60,692 bases of DNA from DATGZX01 sp035296965 (lineage in GTDB: Bacteria; Planctomycetota; Planctomycetia; Gemmatales; Gemmataceae), in the NCBI GenBank assembly GCA_035296965.1, contig DATGZX010000171.1:1-60692 (forward strand), written 5' to 3'. Numbering within the stretch: the first letter of the stretch is position 1; each line of letters starts with the position of its first letter. Made by a program: the position numbers and the translations under genes. This document shows, in pieces, positions 1-10,093 of the stretch. The notes under the pieces are model-generated. The model searched no databases. It had not been told where the DNA came from and saw only the letters and a program-made list of their open reading frames with translations.

Positions 1-945
1 GTCTATTAGCCACCGAGACAAACGTCCAACGAAACCTAAGCTGCTGCCGAAATGGCGTTCGAATTGTACCCACGGCACATCCACTCGGACGAAACCCCAA
101 TTCGGTGCCAGTCGCGGGCCCCCGACCAGCTTTAGAAACCAACTCGCAGTTGGCATATCGGCCTCTTTGCCGCCGCCGATTCCGGAGAGCCTGAAGAGGG
201 GGGTGCGCTGTCCCGGCCGAAGCCCGAGCAAGGTCCGCCAGCCCTCCGCATGGAGATTGGAGCTCACGCGCTTGACGATGCCGACGAGAAGTGGCCGATC
301 CGCAGCCCTGTTGCTGCCGATGCGACCGGCCAATTTGCCGTCCACCAACGTAGGTGTCATTGAATCCGAGGCCAACACCAGTCGCTCTGCATTCAACATC
401 TCTTGCTCGCAGCGATGGTATGCTTGCGCGCGCATCACCTCGTAGTCAAAAGGACTTCGCTCCGCAGGCGGGCGGTTTGCGGGAACGAACCGGGCCGTCA
501 ACTCCGCGTCATTCACGACAGCCCTGGCAAACGCTTCGATTTCAGCCCAAGGGAACGGATCGGCGACGAAGCTCAATACCCGCTCTACCAATGCCAACTC
601 GCGAATCAACGACCGCCCTGTGAGTCGCAGCGCGACTGCACCAAGTTCGGAAACCAGCACTGGGATTGGCCAACCTTCTGGTGGCCGCAAACATAACACC
701 GGCAAAGCCGACAGGCTTCCGTCGATGAACCGGACCGGATGTTCGCCAGTCTTCGCGGGTGCCTCGCTGACGATGCGCCCAGCCCACTGCTCCGCGGGCA
801 TTTCAATGTTCAGGTCCATGGTGTCCGGCGAATCTGTAGTTTCTTCGTCGTTGATTAACGGCAGGTACGGCTGAGGAGGCGTATCGCCCACTCCGGACGC
901 TCCGTAGGTGCGGAAAAACCGACCGATCACCATGCGGTCATCCAT
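1..945 (-). CDS. NurA-like nuclease domain protein (partial, 3' end outside window)
   Basis: The reading frame stays open from an ATG at 945 down to base 1, so at least 315 residues are present and the C-terminus is missing. Residues 73-78 (FIDGSL, Asp75) and about 200-205 (LVDGKL, Asp202), followed by a hydrophobic strand and Lys in LLVGIVK, resemble the layout of the NurA 5'-3' nuclease fold, in which an early DGS motif supplies a metal-binding Asp. This match is by eye and the function is tentative. The start overlaps the stop of the ImmA/IrrE gene by 8 bases (ATGGATGA), so translation is probably coupled and this is the last visible gene of the sigma-factor operon. NurA usually works with the HerA helicase; a HerA-like gene could lie beyond base 1. 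It could otherwise be an unrelated planctomycete protein. Confidence 0.6.
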   Translation of the reverse strand, partial: MDDRMVIGRFFRTYGASGVGDTPPQPYLPLINDEETTDSPDTMDLNIEMPAEQWAGRIVSEAPAKTGEHPVRFIDGSLSALPVLCLRPPEGWPIPVLVSELGAVALRLTGRSLIRELALVERVLSFVADPFPWAEIEAFARAVVNDAELTARFVPANRPPAERSPFDYEVMRAQAYHRCEQEMLNAERLVLASDSMTPTLVDGKLAGRIGSNRAADRPLLVGIVKRVSSNLHAEGWRTLLGLRPGQRTPLFRLSGIGGGKEADMPTASWFLKLVGGPRLAPNWGFVRVDVPWVQFERHFGSSLGFVGRLSRWLID

Positions 946-1546
946 CACCCACCTCAAGGCCTAGGAGTCGATACCGCATAGCTTCCCGGCTCACGAGCAA
1001 TTCACTGGCCAGCCTATAAGCTAGGACGCCGCGCGGGCAGCAGTCGTACTCCTCTTCCAATTCCACAGCACGCATTCGGCATATGTCAGCCGGCATCAAC
1101 AATTCAGCGGCGAAACGGTTTGCCTCGCGCTCCATTAGATCGGCTACTTCTCCGTCCGCTTCGCAAAGGGTCGCATCCGTATCCGCGCGAAAGCGGCCCA
1201 TCGTGTCGCGATGGAGGAGGAAGTGACCTAACTCGTGGGCTGCACTAAAACGACGGCGCGGCACTGGGTCGGCGCCGCTGACGAATGCCCACCCAACCCG
1301 GCCAGCGGTGAATACGAATCCGGCAAGGACATCAGCAGGATCGCCTATCGCATTCGCATCAATGCCTTGCTGCCGCAAATACTTTGCGACTTCGCCCACC
1401 GTTAAGACCGGCAACTCTACATGATCAAGGTTCGTCTCTTCGAAGTATCTGGCCAATGGTACCGGCCCGCGTTGGTGCACATTGAGCGCCCCGCGGCAAC
1501 GCAGCCCGGAAACAGCCTCCGAAATCCGGCCGAGGTCAAGGGTCAC
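938..1546 (-). CDS. ImmA/IrrE-family metallo-endopeptidase
   Basis: A 202-residue zinc peptidase of the ImmA/IrrE (M78-like) type. The gluzincin motif HELGH is at residues 104-108, and a downstream EANRFAAELLMP segment gives the usual third ligand region. Known family members cleave a DNA-binding repressor (ImmR in ICEBs1, DdrO in Deinococcus) and so switch on mobile-element or DNA-damage genes. I chose the GTG at 1546 rather than the ATG at 1588: it makes a GTGA overlap with the upstream stop and has GGAGGG about 7 bases upstream. The gene lies between an unknown 184-residue protein and the NurA-like gene in one overlapping operon. A natural substrate candidate is the preceding protein or the sigma factor, but nothing in the sequence proves this. 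Confidence 0.88.
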   Translation of the reverse strand: MTLDLGRISEAVSGLRCRGALNVHQRGPVPLARYFEETNLDHVELPVLTVGEVAKYLRQQGIDANAIGDPADVLAGFVFTAGRVGWAFVSGADPVPRRRFSAAHELGHFLLHRDTMGRFRADTDATLCEADGEVADLMEREANRFAAELLMPADICRMRAVELEEEYDCCPRGVLAYRLASELLVSREAMRYRLLGLEVGDG

Positions 1547-2097
1547 GGCTTGCCCTCCGGTTGCGGCGTCCGGCGCGCGGCAAGGCAATACTCAGCTTCC
1601 GCTGCCTGGCGTAGTTCGAGCTTCACCGCAGCCTGTCGGAAAACCTTCCAGTATTCTGCAGGCGCAGCTCCGAAATGAGTCTCACCCCAAGCCACCAACT
1701 CCGATAGCCCGAGGTCCGCTGGCAGCGGTTCTCCGGACTGACGCAATAGTTCGTTAAGTAGGTGAGCATCGATTGGCAATCGGTCAGGGGTATGGCGGTA
1801 CAGTTCTTCGGCAACGGCGGCTGCGGTGATGGGACCCGCCACTACTCGAACGATTTCTGCACTGGGCAAATGTGATTCGATGGCGGTAGTTATCACGGCC
1901 TCGACCGCAGCAGCATCTTCGTGGACCTGTACCTCAAGCAATCCAGCATGGACCTCACGCAGGATCTGTTCCAATTCAAGGTCCGCCTCCGCAGTCCGCC
2001 AAATGTCCTCCATCGCGGCAAAGTCATCCCGCTCCAACGCGTCCAGATAGCGGGCGGCGGCGAGATCAAGATATGAGCGGCGCTCGACTGGGTTCAT
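1543..2097 (-). CDS. Unknown 184-residue protein between ECF sigma factor and ImmA peptidase
   Basis: A mainly helical, acidic 184-residue protein without signal peptide, membrane segment, or the H-x3-C-x2-C zinc motif of common anti-sigma factors. Its ATG overlaps the sigma factor stop by four bases (ATGA) and its own stop overlaps the peptidase GTG start, so the three are almost certainly co-translated. Position directly after an ECF sigma gene is where an anti-sigma or sigma-modulating protein normally sits. I therefore suggest, as inference only, that it holds the sigma factor and is cleaved by the peptidase. I do not recognise the family. Confidence 0.8.
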   Translation of the reverse strand: MNPVERRSYLDLAAARYLDALERDDFAAMEDIWRTAEADLELEQILREVHAGLLEVQVHEDAAAVEAVITTAIESHLPSAEIVRVVAGPITAAAVAEELYRHTPDRLPIDAHLLNELLRQSGEPLPADLGLSELVAWGETHFGAAPAEYWKVFRQAAVKLELRQAAEAEYCLAARRTPQPEGKP

Positions 2098-2681
2098 TGC
2101 AGGTCCTCCCGCACGTTGCCCACTGCAACCGCCTTCATCGCGTTGACGGCCCTACACAGCCGCACTCGTGCATTACCGGGACTTACTCCCATGCGGCAGG
2201 CGATCTCCTCGTGACTCAGGCCCTCGAAAAACCGCAGTTCTATCACTTGTCGATGTTCACTCGGTAACTTCGCCATAAAGCCGGCTGAATCGAGCCGGCT
2301 CAGCACGGTTTCAGCAACGTCCGGTGTCAGGTCGACGGCGAGTTCTTCCCAGGCGGCCCGATCTTCCAATTCCTGGGCCGGTAAGCGCCGAACGCCTCGT
2401 ACCGTCTCCCAAAGAACGTTGTTCATGATCCCATGCAGCCAGGGTCCCACAGGTAAATCCGGATTGTATGTATGCCGCTTTTCGAGGGCACGGACACAGG
2501 TCTCTTGAAAGGCTACTCCTGCGGCGTCGGTTCGGTCCGTCGTCGGCCTGTCGCGCAATCGCCGTCCGAGGATCGCCAGTGCGTGGTTAAGAAGTTCGTC
2601 ACGCAGCTTGGAATCGTCCAGCGCCATGCGAACTGGGTCTGTTTGCGGAGCTGCAGCAGGTTGTATGCCAGCTGAGGTCAT
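2094..2681 (-). CDS. ECF-type RNA polymerase sigma factor
   Basis: A 195-residue sigma-70 family protein. Region 2 is seen around residues 48-90 (AFQETCVRALEK, then a WLHGIMNNV segment), and region 4 around 135-185 with a clear helix-turn-helix (LPSEHRQVIELRFFEGLSHEEIACRMGVS, split here at the RFF turn). It lacks the long region 3 of housekeeping sigma factors. GGGAG lies about 12 bases before the ATG; Met19 is an alternative start. It heads an operon whose later genes overlap by 4, 4 and 8 bases, so it probably directs its own transcription together with the peptidase and NurA-like genes. Confidence 0.9.
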   Translation of the reverse strand: MTSAGIQPAAAPQTDPVRMALDDSKLRDELLNHALAILGRRLRDRPTTDRTDAAGVAFQETCVRALEKRHTYNPDLPVGPWLHGIMNNVLWETVRGVRRLPAQELEDRAAWEELAVDLTPDVAETVLSRLDSAGFMAKLPSEHRQVIELRFFEGLSHEEIACRMGVSPGNARVRLCRAVNAMKAVAVGNVREDLQ

Positions 2682-4159
2682 AAGAGACTGCCGCTCCCTT
2701 CCAGGATTTCCCTACAGACGACTTGTTTCGGGATGCTGCAAACGTTACACAAGAATCACGAATAATTTCCGGCGCTCTGCGGGATCCTCGCATCGCTGCT
2801 CGACACTGTTCTCTTCGGAAGCACTTGGCGACCTCCCAACACGCGCAGGCGTGATGCGCTTCCGCAAGCTTAACGCGCCCACCATCCGTATCAAGCGCGG
2901 ACTGGTAGGTCGAATAGGTTTATGCAGCGGTCTGATTGGAGAGCAGGGCGTCCGGGCGATGCTCTATTTTCAAAGTGAAATCTACCAGGTATCCTGGAGC
3001 TGATGGCGGCGCGAGCCGAATCGGAGGCCGCATGCGACAAGCGCTGGATCGGACGGAGGAGAGATTTTGAAGAACTCGAATGAGTTACGGGCAAAGTGCA
3101 CGGTGTGAGCTACAGGAGCAGGTATCACGCGTGCCTGGCATCATCCGAGTTTTCTGCAATTCTTCTGCAAACATTGCCGGTGCGACTGCAACGCGACTAT
3201 AATCTCACAGAGAAGCGTGAAATCATTAACCTCTTATTTTTTAAGGATTTGCAACGTCAGAGTAACGTGACGCAGACATCACAGCAGGGGGTAGATTCTA
3301 GGTTCGAATCCTAGTTCCCCAGTTTAAGTCATTAAATGGCAACGACTTAAGATTTTAATATTTGCCCCCAATTCTGACATCGTCTTCCGTAAGCCCTTTG
3401 AATGACACGGGTTGCATGTCAAGCGAATGAGTTGTCGACCATAAATCCTAGACAACTCGTATGTAATGCGTACCCCGGCCTCCAATCACAAGATCAAAGC
3501 GCTTCGGTGTATCGGACCGAGGCGCGCTTGAAGTGGTGGCGCTGGGCCAGGAGCTCCAGACGCACAACGGCGGTGGGCGGCCGAGGGAGGGTCTTGCACC
3601 AGAAGCGATTGGCCCGACTTACGCCCTCGTCGAGGATCCGGAGCGCGGGATCAGCCCTGTCGAGAGTCACACGCTACAGCACGCCAGGGTGTAGACCCGG
3701 GCTACTTCGGCCACAGAATGAATTCCCCGACCGGATTATTTCCGGAGAGTGCTTTCCCGGTTCGGAAGGCAATGTAGGCAGAGATCAGATAGGTATCGGC
3801 CAATTATTTCTTGCGATATCGGAGGTCCGCGCGTTTACTTGCCCGCGTCAAGAGTGACGCGAAGAATTAAGCTGCTTGCAGTGCGATTGCCCTGTAGGAA
3901 ACCCCTTTCGCGAGGGAGGAGAAGTGGGCGCTCCGCGTACTCTCGAAGGTGTTCGTCGAAGCTTCTTCAAGAAGGAGGTTTCCCTCGGTGACACCCGACT
4001 CACGGTCGACCCTCGCCATGAATCCCGCCTCACTCCCGTTGAGCGTCCGCAGGTCCCACGGAAAGAAGCAGGCGCTGCGCGAGTCCCGCGCGATAGAACG
4101 GTACGGCCATCCCTGGCCCTTCGCTGGCGTTCAGCGCGCGACGGCATTTACACAGACCA
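2682..4159. other. Gene-poor 1.5 kb region upstream of the sigma operon
   Basis: I see no convincing gene. The first few hundred bases must carry the promoter of the minus-strand sigma operon. From about 3160 to 3420 the DNA is clearly more AT-rich and holds the tRNA 3' fragment listed separately. From about 3480 to 4150 it is GC-rich with several short open frames on both strands. None looks like a known protein, and the best open frame on the plus strand breaks repeatedly, as expected of decayed coding DNA. Confidence 0.6.
3291..3322 (+). other. 3' fragment of a tRNA (tRNA-Gln-like), putative attachment site
   Basis: Bases 3298-3314 form a perfect T arm: stem CTAGG/CCTAG closing the canonical loop TTCGAAT. 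It is followed by TTCCCCA and a discriminator G, ending at 3322. The matching 5' acceptor strand (TGGGGAA) and the D and anticodon arms are absent upstream, so this is only the 3' third of a tRNA. An A72 partner for a U1 and a G73 are typical of tRNA-Gln. Such fragments are characteristic of the far end of elements that integrated into a tRNA 3' end. With this orientation the element would lie to the left, and would include the sigma/ImmA operon. Confidence 0.7.
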
Positions 4160-5197
<1,038 letters not shown>

Positions 5198-5702
5198 GGG
5201 AGCTGCCTTTCTTAGAAGTTGACCATAGGGTTGTTTAATTGGGGAATGTTAGTAATGCGATGTGTTCATCTGGTGTTGATTGTGCGAATATCTGGTTAAG
5301 AAGGCGGTTTTTCGTGATCGCCTCAACCGGGTCGCTTCCCCTTGTTCGGCGGCGAGTTGCGCGAGTCGGTCACATCGACCGAAGCGTCGATCGGCACGAA
5401 GATGTGCAATAGATCAGGCCCGATTCAACCTCGATGCCGGCCATTCGAGAAGGACTCTCAATGGCTGGCCTCCCTCCCAAAACTAACTCGGTTGTTTTGA
5501 AGCATGGAGGGGACGATGTACCCTGGCGTCTACGGTTCAGCGATTTGCAGAAGCAGCAGCCTGGCGCGAGTAAGCTGAATCGCGCCCGGGAGCTTCCTCC
5601 TTCGAAGGCAGCTCCTGAAACCGGCCGACCCCCAGCGCGAATTCCAAGGAGTTCTCAAATGGCGGCAGACATGTTCCTGTATCGAGACTAGCTCCTGCCG
5701 GT
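5198..5702. other. Intergenic region, no gene seen
   Basis: About 500 bases between the DUF1559 gene and the cytochrome lipoprotein. It must contain the DUF1559 promoter near its left end. Short open frames on both strands have no protein-like features. No repeats or strong hairpins are seen. Confidence 0.5.
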
Positions 5703-6233
5703 TTAACGGCCCTCCCTTGGAGCGTAGCCCGGGGTCGGCTGTCCCGGGCTAGGATCGCTGCTCGCGCCGGGCCGAGGGCCAGACACAGGATCCGCTGGCG
5801 GCGTGGTTCCCTGGTTCCGTAGCTCGGGAATGGGCTGCCCAAAGAAGAACCGCTTCGGGGACGTGGCCTCAGGTGCGTCCGAAGGCGGAATGTCGTTCCA
5901 GCGTCGCAGGAACTCCATAAGCTTGGCGTATTCCTTGCCCGTGAGGTTCGCCCGAACGCGCATGTGCGCAGCTACATTTCTGAAATTGGCGAAGGGCCGC
6001 TCTGCCAGTGCCGGGGCATTATGGCAGTAGCTGCAGTACATACTGAAGATTTGCCCGCCGGTGAGCGAGTCTTCGTAGCTGCAAGCTTCCCCCTCCTTGG
6101 CTGGAGACGGAGCGCGCAAGGGGACAGGGCCTTTGGCGAATTCAGAAGTGTCGACCGGCGTATGGTAGCAACCGATCGTTGCCAACACGCCCGTGAGCAC
6201 AAGCACTAATCCGGCCGTCCAGGGGTTTCGCAT
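5703..6233 (-). CDS. Monoheme cytochrome c lipoprotein
   Basis: A 176-residue exported protein. Residues 1-22 are a lipoprotein signal ending in a lipobox (ATIGC). One haem-binding site, CSYCH, is near residue 69, in a domain like class I cytochromes c, with a Met at AAHMRVRANLTGKEYAKL as possible distal ligand region. The last 45 residues are Pro/Gly/Ser-rich and probably disordered. It lies 104 bases downstream of the beta-barrel gene on the same strand, so the two may be co-transcribed. Its likely role is periplasmic electron transfer linked to the complex III cluster upstream. Confidence 0.88.
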   Translation of the reverse strand: MRNPWTAGLVLVLTGVLATIGCYHTPVDTSEFAKGPVPLRAPSPAKEGEACSYEDSLTGGQIFSMYCSYCHNAPALAERPFANFRNVAAHMRVRANLTGKEYAKLMEFLRRWNDIPPSDAPEATSPKRFFFGQPIPELRNQGTTPPADPVSGPRPGASSDPSPGQPTPGYAPREGR

Positions 6234-6337
6234 TTCCCCGTTCTCCTTGTGTTTCTAACCAAGCAAGGTCCTGTGTGCTTCGCGGCATCGAGACATGATC
6301 GTCCTCGGCCACTACACTTCGGCGGACGAGTCGTCCG

Positions 6338-7948
6338 CTACCAGCCCCAGTCCAATTCGGCGATAAACTGGTTGTCGTGCAGGTGGAAGCCTGGCTCATC
6401 GTTAATCTGGTAAGCGAGCTTCATCGCCAGTCGGGGATAGAACCAGTAATTAATCCCGAATTCGTTCTGCTGTCGTCGGACCGGTACGTCGATGGGAGAT
6501 GCGTAGGTGGATAGATTCAAGGTGGTGGGATCGATCCCGCGGAAATCGACGTAGCTATAACGATAGACGTATTCGAGCTTCTGCAGATACTTGTTAATCG
6601 AGTCATACGGGCGGTAAGCAACCTGGGTGTAGAAACCCTGGCGACGGATATTCTCGCCAATGAAATCCTCAGCGTGCTGCCAGACCATGCCGTATTCCGC
6701 GCGCGCGTCCCAGTTGCCTTTATGGTAGTTGAGGTCCACCGCAATGAGATTGATGGAGTCTTCAGACCCGCCCGCAACGTAATCGCCATTCGTCATGGCG
6801 GAGAAGCCAGCCTCTAACCCCTTTTCGGGCCACCACAGGCCGAGACGGCCCCCAATCGCCTTATCGTTCGAGATGATGCTGAACGTGTCGGTCATGTTCT
6901 CAAGGTTAGCCAGTTCGTCGATCGTGGGCATGCCCGGCGTTGCAGGAGTCAGGTTCAAACCGTTGGAAATGTACGCGTTGTACTCCAGCTTGAGGGGAGA
7001 ACAGCCGAGGTAGAACGAACCTTGAGCCTGCACCCCGAGCATCGACATAGCGGGCAGTACTTGCAGCCATAGCAGCGGCGCGGTGCCCGCCGCGTCCGTG
7101 GGAAGCTTGTTCACCCAAGGATTATTCAACCGCTCGTTGTACCAGCCGATGGGCGCGACGAATCGGCCGGCAATTATCGTCAGCCAATCGTTGACGAAGA
7201 AATCCGCCTGGGCGAACGATCCCGCGCTCACCGATCCATCGGAACCAATCCCAATCTCCGCCTCTAAAAGGATCCAGTCGTTCAGCTTGAGGAGAAAGTC
7301 GGGAGTAAACTCGCCGAAATAAAAGCCGCCCGGGGTGGCATTCTGAATCTTCTGGTAGCCGACCGAGAGCGCGCCGTAAATGCTCAACGGCGTTTCATTG
7401 TTTCCCGAAGGGAGGAACAGCTCCTTTAGCATCGATGGCAGTTGGGGGCCATTTCGCTCCATCGCGTCAGCGTGCTCGTTCAACGTGTCAATGGCTTGTC
7501 CGATGTCCTGGTCGCGCCGGGCGGCTTGAAGAGAGCGGGACTCCAAAATGGCTGAGTCCATCTGTAGTTTTTCTGTGGCTGCTGTAGAGGGTGGCGGCGC
7601 GCTCTGCTGCTTTTTCATTTGCTCCGTGAGCAAATCGATCATTTTCTGCTGCGTTTCGATCTGTTTCTGGAGGAGGTCGAGCTGTTTCTTCTGTTGGTCC
7701 TGCGGAGTAGTCGTTTGAGCAGTCACTTGTTCTTTGCGCAATTCCTTTGCATCTTGCTGGAGAGCCGCAAACCTCTGCACTGTTGAGGCCGGCGCGCCCT
7801 GCGTGGAATCGTTACTGGCGGTTTGCGTTGGCCTGGAATCCTGAGCGGCTGCCGGATAACCGACCGGGGCCTGAGAATAGACTTCACCAACGCTTAGCCC
7901 CGCGAAAAGCAAAACGGCGCCGAGCGGGATGCAATCAAGGAGTCGCAT
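6338..7948 (-). CDS. Outer-membrane beta-barrel (porin-like) with N-terminal coiled coil
   Basis: A 536-residue protein. I chose the ATG at 7948 because the next residues form a good signal peptide (MRLLDCIPLGAVLLFAGL, cleavage after VYSQA), while the upstream part of the open frame does not look coding. Residues about 50-150 are Gln/Lys-rich coiled coil (DQQKKQLDLLQKQIETQQKM region). The rest shows alternating aromatic and polar strands, and the chain ends in aromatic LDWGW, as outer-membrane barrels do. It resembles planctomycete porins built with a periplasmic coiled-coil stalk. It is the first gene after the act cluster, with a 358-base gap. The transported substrate is unknown. Confidence 0.85.
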   Translation of the reverse strand: MRLLDCIPLGAVLLFAGLSVGEVYSQAPVGYPAAAQDSRPTQTASNDSTQGAPASTVQRFAALQQDAKELRKEQVTAQTTTPQDQQKKQLDLLQKQIETQQKMIDLLTEQMKKQQSAPPPSTAATEKLQMDSAILESRSLQAARRDQDIGQAIDTLNEHADAMERNGPQLPSMLKELFLPSGNNETPLSIYGALSVGYQKIQNATPGGFYFGEFTPDFLLKLNDWILLEAEIGIGSDGSVSAGSFAQADFFVNDWLTIIAGRFVAPIGWYNERLNNPWVNKLPTDAAGTAPLLWLQVLPAMSMLGVQAQGSFYLGCSPLKLEYNAYISNGLNLTPATPGMPTIDELANLENMTDTFSIISNDKAIGGRLGLWWPEKGLEAGFSAMTNGDYVAGGSEDSINLIAVDLNYHKGNWDARAEYGMVWQHAEDFIGENIRRQGFYTQVAYRPYDSINKYLQKLEYVYRYSYVDFRGIDPTTLNLSTYASPIDVPVRRQQNEFGINYWFYPRLAMKLAYQINDEPGFHLHDNQFIAELDWGW

Positions 7949-8306
7949 GCTGAACCCCCGAGAACTGCTTTCTTGACAGATGAGGCCCGGAAACAGCCAA
8001 CATCGAACAGTGCCCATGAGCACGAGTGGGCAGATGCCAAAGCCGACCGTAAACGCTGGCCGTAGGGAACATTGCTGAAAATCATGGATCTGCCGGTTGT
8101 ATCGGCAAACAGGGATGTGCGGATTGAGAAAACTTTGCGGGCGCATTGAGAGAAGCGCGAAGAGTCGGCGAACTCAGCAATGGTCAGCGAACTAGGCGGA
8201 ACAGGGCATTGGCTGTGTTCACAGTCCGCCGCCAGCGGCTATGGCGATAAATTGTCCAACTCCCCCGTACCCCCAGAAGTGGGAAAATTGCCGTCGCGTT
8301 CCGCTG
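7949..8306. other. Intergenic region between actF and the porin-like gene
   Basis: No gene is seen. The minus-strand frame runs open upstream of the porin start, but its content (Cys-rich, no signal) does not look coding. It may hold a promoter for the porin/cytochrome pair; no clear terminator hairpin is visible. Confidence 0.45.
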
Positions 8307-9497
8307 TCATGCGCTCACAACGGACTCTTGTCGCACTACTGAGGCCGGGAGGCTCTCTGGCAGAAAAGGATCGCCCAAGGGAACCAAAGCTGCCCTTCCC
8401 AGCGCAGTGAAGAACACCAGGCCGAAAAGGCCCGCCGCGCCAAGCATCGAACCGACCTCCCAAGCAGCGGACGAGGGCGTGGGGTTGCCCGAATAGGGCA
8501 GGATCCCCAGATACAGGTCCAGCCAATGCCCCGCCAGGACGACCAAAGAGACTATCGCCAATACGCCCATGCTTTGTTTCGTCGCCTTGGGCAAAAGAAT
8601 CAGGAAAGGGATTCCCCAGTTCAAGATGACATTCAGGAAGAAGAGCGGGCGCCAGTCACCCTGTAGCCGGCGCGTAAAGTAGCTGGTCTCTTCGGGGTTG
8701 TTGACGTACCAAATGAGCATGTACTGGCAGAACCAGAGATACATCCAGAAGCTGCTGAAGCCGAACAAGAGCTTTCCCAGATCGTGAAGGTGCTGCTTGG
8801 TAAGAACGTCACGAAAGGGGCCGAGGAAGTAAAGGCAGGCCGACAAGAGAATGATGGCCGCCAGACCGCTGACAAAGAGGCCGGCGAACTGGTAGACCGC
8901 AAAGATAGTGCTCGACCATTCCGGCTCTAAAGACATAAGCCAATCCTGGCTGGCCAGCCAAAAGCTCACGCCAAAGACAACCAGGAAAAGCGCCGACAAG
9001 CGCACATTCTTGTGAGTGTAGGCAAGGCTGCTATCGTCGTCCTGACGGCGCGAGTTTCGCACGAGGGCCGACCCAAGGAGGAGCCAGCCAGCCAAGTACG
9101 CGGCCGCGCGGACGAGAAAAAACGTTTGGCTAAACCACGCCTGGTGTAGCGGAGTCTGCACCTCCTCAGAGAGCGTAGAACTCGCCCATGGATACAGCGA
9201 TGGTTTGGCTAGGAAGACAACCAACAGGCCTAGCCCAGCCACAGGGATGATTGCGGCCATGGCTTCGGGGACCCTGCGCAGAGCGACGGCCCAGCCGGCG
9301 CCGGTGACGTATTGCAGCGCGACGAAGACAAGGCCGGCAAGGCCCAGGCTCAACAGGAAGAAGCTCGCGAGGAGCAGGTTGGGCCAGAATCGCTCCGGGG
9401 ACTGGAGCAGCACGGTAAGCAGCGCCCCGCCTCCCAATACAGCCAGCAGGCCGCAGATATAGATCACGACTCGAGGTGTATGGAAAGGACGGTTCAT
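8307..9497 (-). CDS. actF: Alternative complex III subunit ActF (membrane)
   Basis: A 396-residue, highly hydrophobic protein with about ten membrane helices, starting with RVVIYICGLLAVLGGGALL. Its length and position after the small cytochrome gene fit ActF, the NrfD/PsrC-related membrane subunit of alternative complex III (menaquinol:electron acceptor oxidoreductase). The start codon overlaps the actE stop by four bases (ATGA), so the two are translationally coupled. It is the last act gene in the cluster. In many genomes cytochrome oxidase genes follow at this point; here they do not. Confidence 0.9.
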   Translation of the reverse strand: MNRPFHTPRVVIYICGLLAVLGGGALLTVLLQSPERFWPNLLLASFFLLSLGLAGLVFVALQYVTGAGWAVALRRVPEAMAAIIPVAGLGLLVVFLAKPSLYPWASSTLSEEVQTPLHQAWFSQTFFLVRAAAYLAGWLLLGSALVRNSRRQDDDSSLAYTHKNVRLSALFLVVFGVSFWLASQDWLMSLEPEWSSTIFAVYQFAGLFVSGLAAIILLSACLYFLGPFRDVLTKQHLHDLGKLLFGFSSFWMYLWFCQYMLIWYVNNPEETSYFTRRLQGDWRPLFFLNVILNWGIPFLILLPKATKQSMGVLAIVSLVVLAGHWLDLYLGILPYSGNPTPSSAAWEVGSMLGAAGLFGLVFFTALGRAALVPLGDPFLPESLPASVVRQESVVSA

Positions 9498-10081
9498 GGT
9501 CGTTTTTCTCCTGCCGCCTTTTGCTGTAGCGAGCGGACGTACAGAATGACGCGCCAGCGATCCTCTGGGGAAAGCTGAACGGCGTGTGCGGACATGTTTC
9601 CCTGCCCGTAAGTGAGCACATGAAACAGTTCGCCGTCTTTCCTCTGCACCGTCTTATCGCCTAGAAGAGTAGGAGGCAGCGGGACGCCGTGCTGCGGCAC
9701 GGGGCCGTCGCCCTTGCCTTCAGGGCCGTGGCAGATCTGGCAGTAGTTGGCGAAGACGAACGCGCCCCGCTCCAGGACGTGCGCATCCTTGGCGGAGTAG
9801 GGATTCGTCAGCTCAACGCCGGCGCGGGTGGCATCCTCGGGCAAAGGCCGGTAGTGCAGCGGCATCCGGCCCCGCGCAATTGTCCCGAATTCGGGGAGCT
9901 GCAACGTTTCTCCATTCGGGAAATTCGGGTTGGGCGAGTACGTGCTATACGCGGCCGAACGCACCATCTCCGGCATGAACTCGTAATTGCGCTGCGTGTT
10001 GTCCCTTTCGATCGCGACGTGAAGGCCCAATGATCCAAGGAAGACCAGGAAAAGCAAGAAATTCACCAGACGTCGGGACAT
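9494..10081 (-). CDS. actE: Alternative complex III monoheme cytochrome c (ActE)
   Basis: A 195-residue protein with one N-terminal membrane anchor (LVNFLLFLVFLGSLGLHVAI). It has one haem site, CQICH, near residue 113, in a cytochrome c domain with downstream Met residues in YGQGNMSAHAVQL for axial ligation. Size, haem count and position between actD and actF match ActE, which passes electrons from the complex to soluble cytochromes or an oxidase. The stop overlaps the actF start. Confidence 0.92.
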   Translation of the reverse strand: MSRRLVNFLLFLVFLGSLGLHVAIERDNTQRNYEFMPEMVRSAAYSTYSPNPNFPNGETLQLPEFGTIARGRMPLHYRPLPEDATRAGVELTNPYSAKDAHVLERGAFVFANYCQICHGPEGKGDGPVPQHGVPLPPTLLGDKTVQRKDGELFHVLTYGQGNMSAHAVQLSPEDRWRVILYVRSLQQKAAGEKRP

Positions 10082-10093
10082 GGCAGCGTCTCC

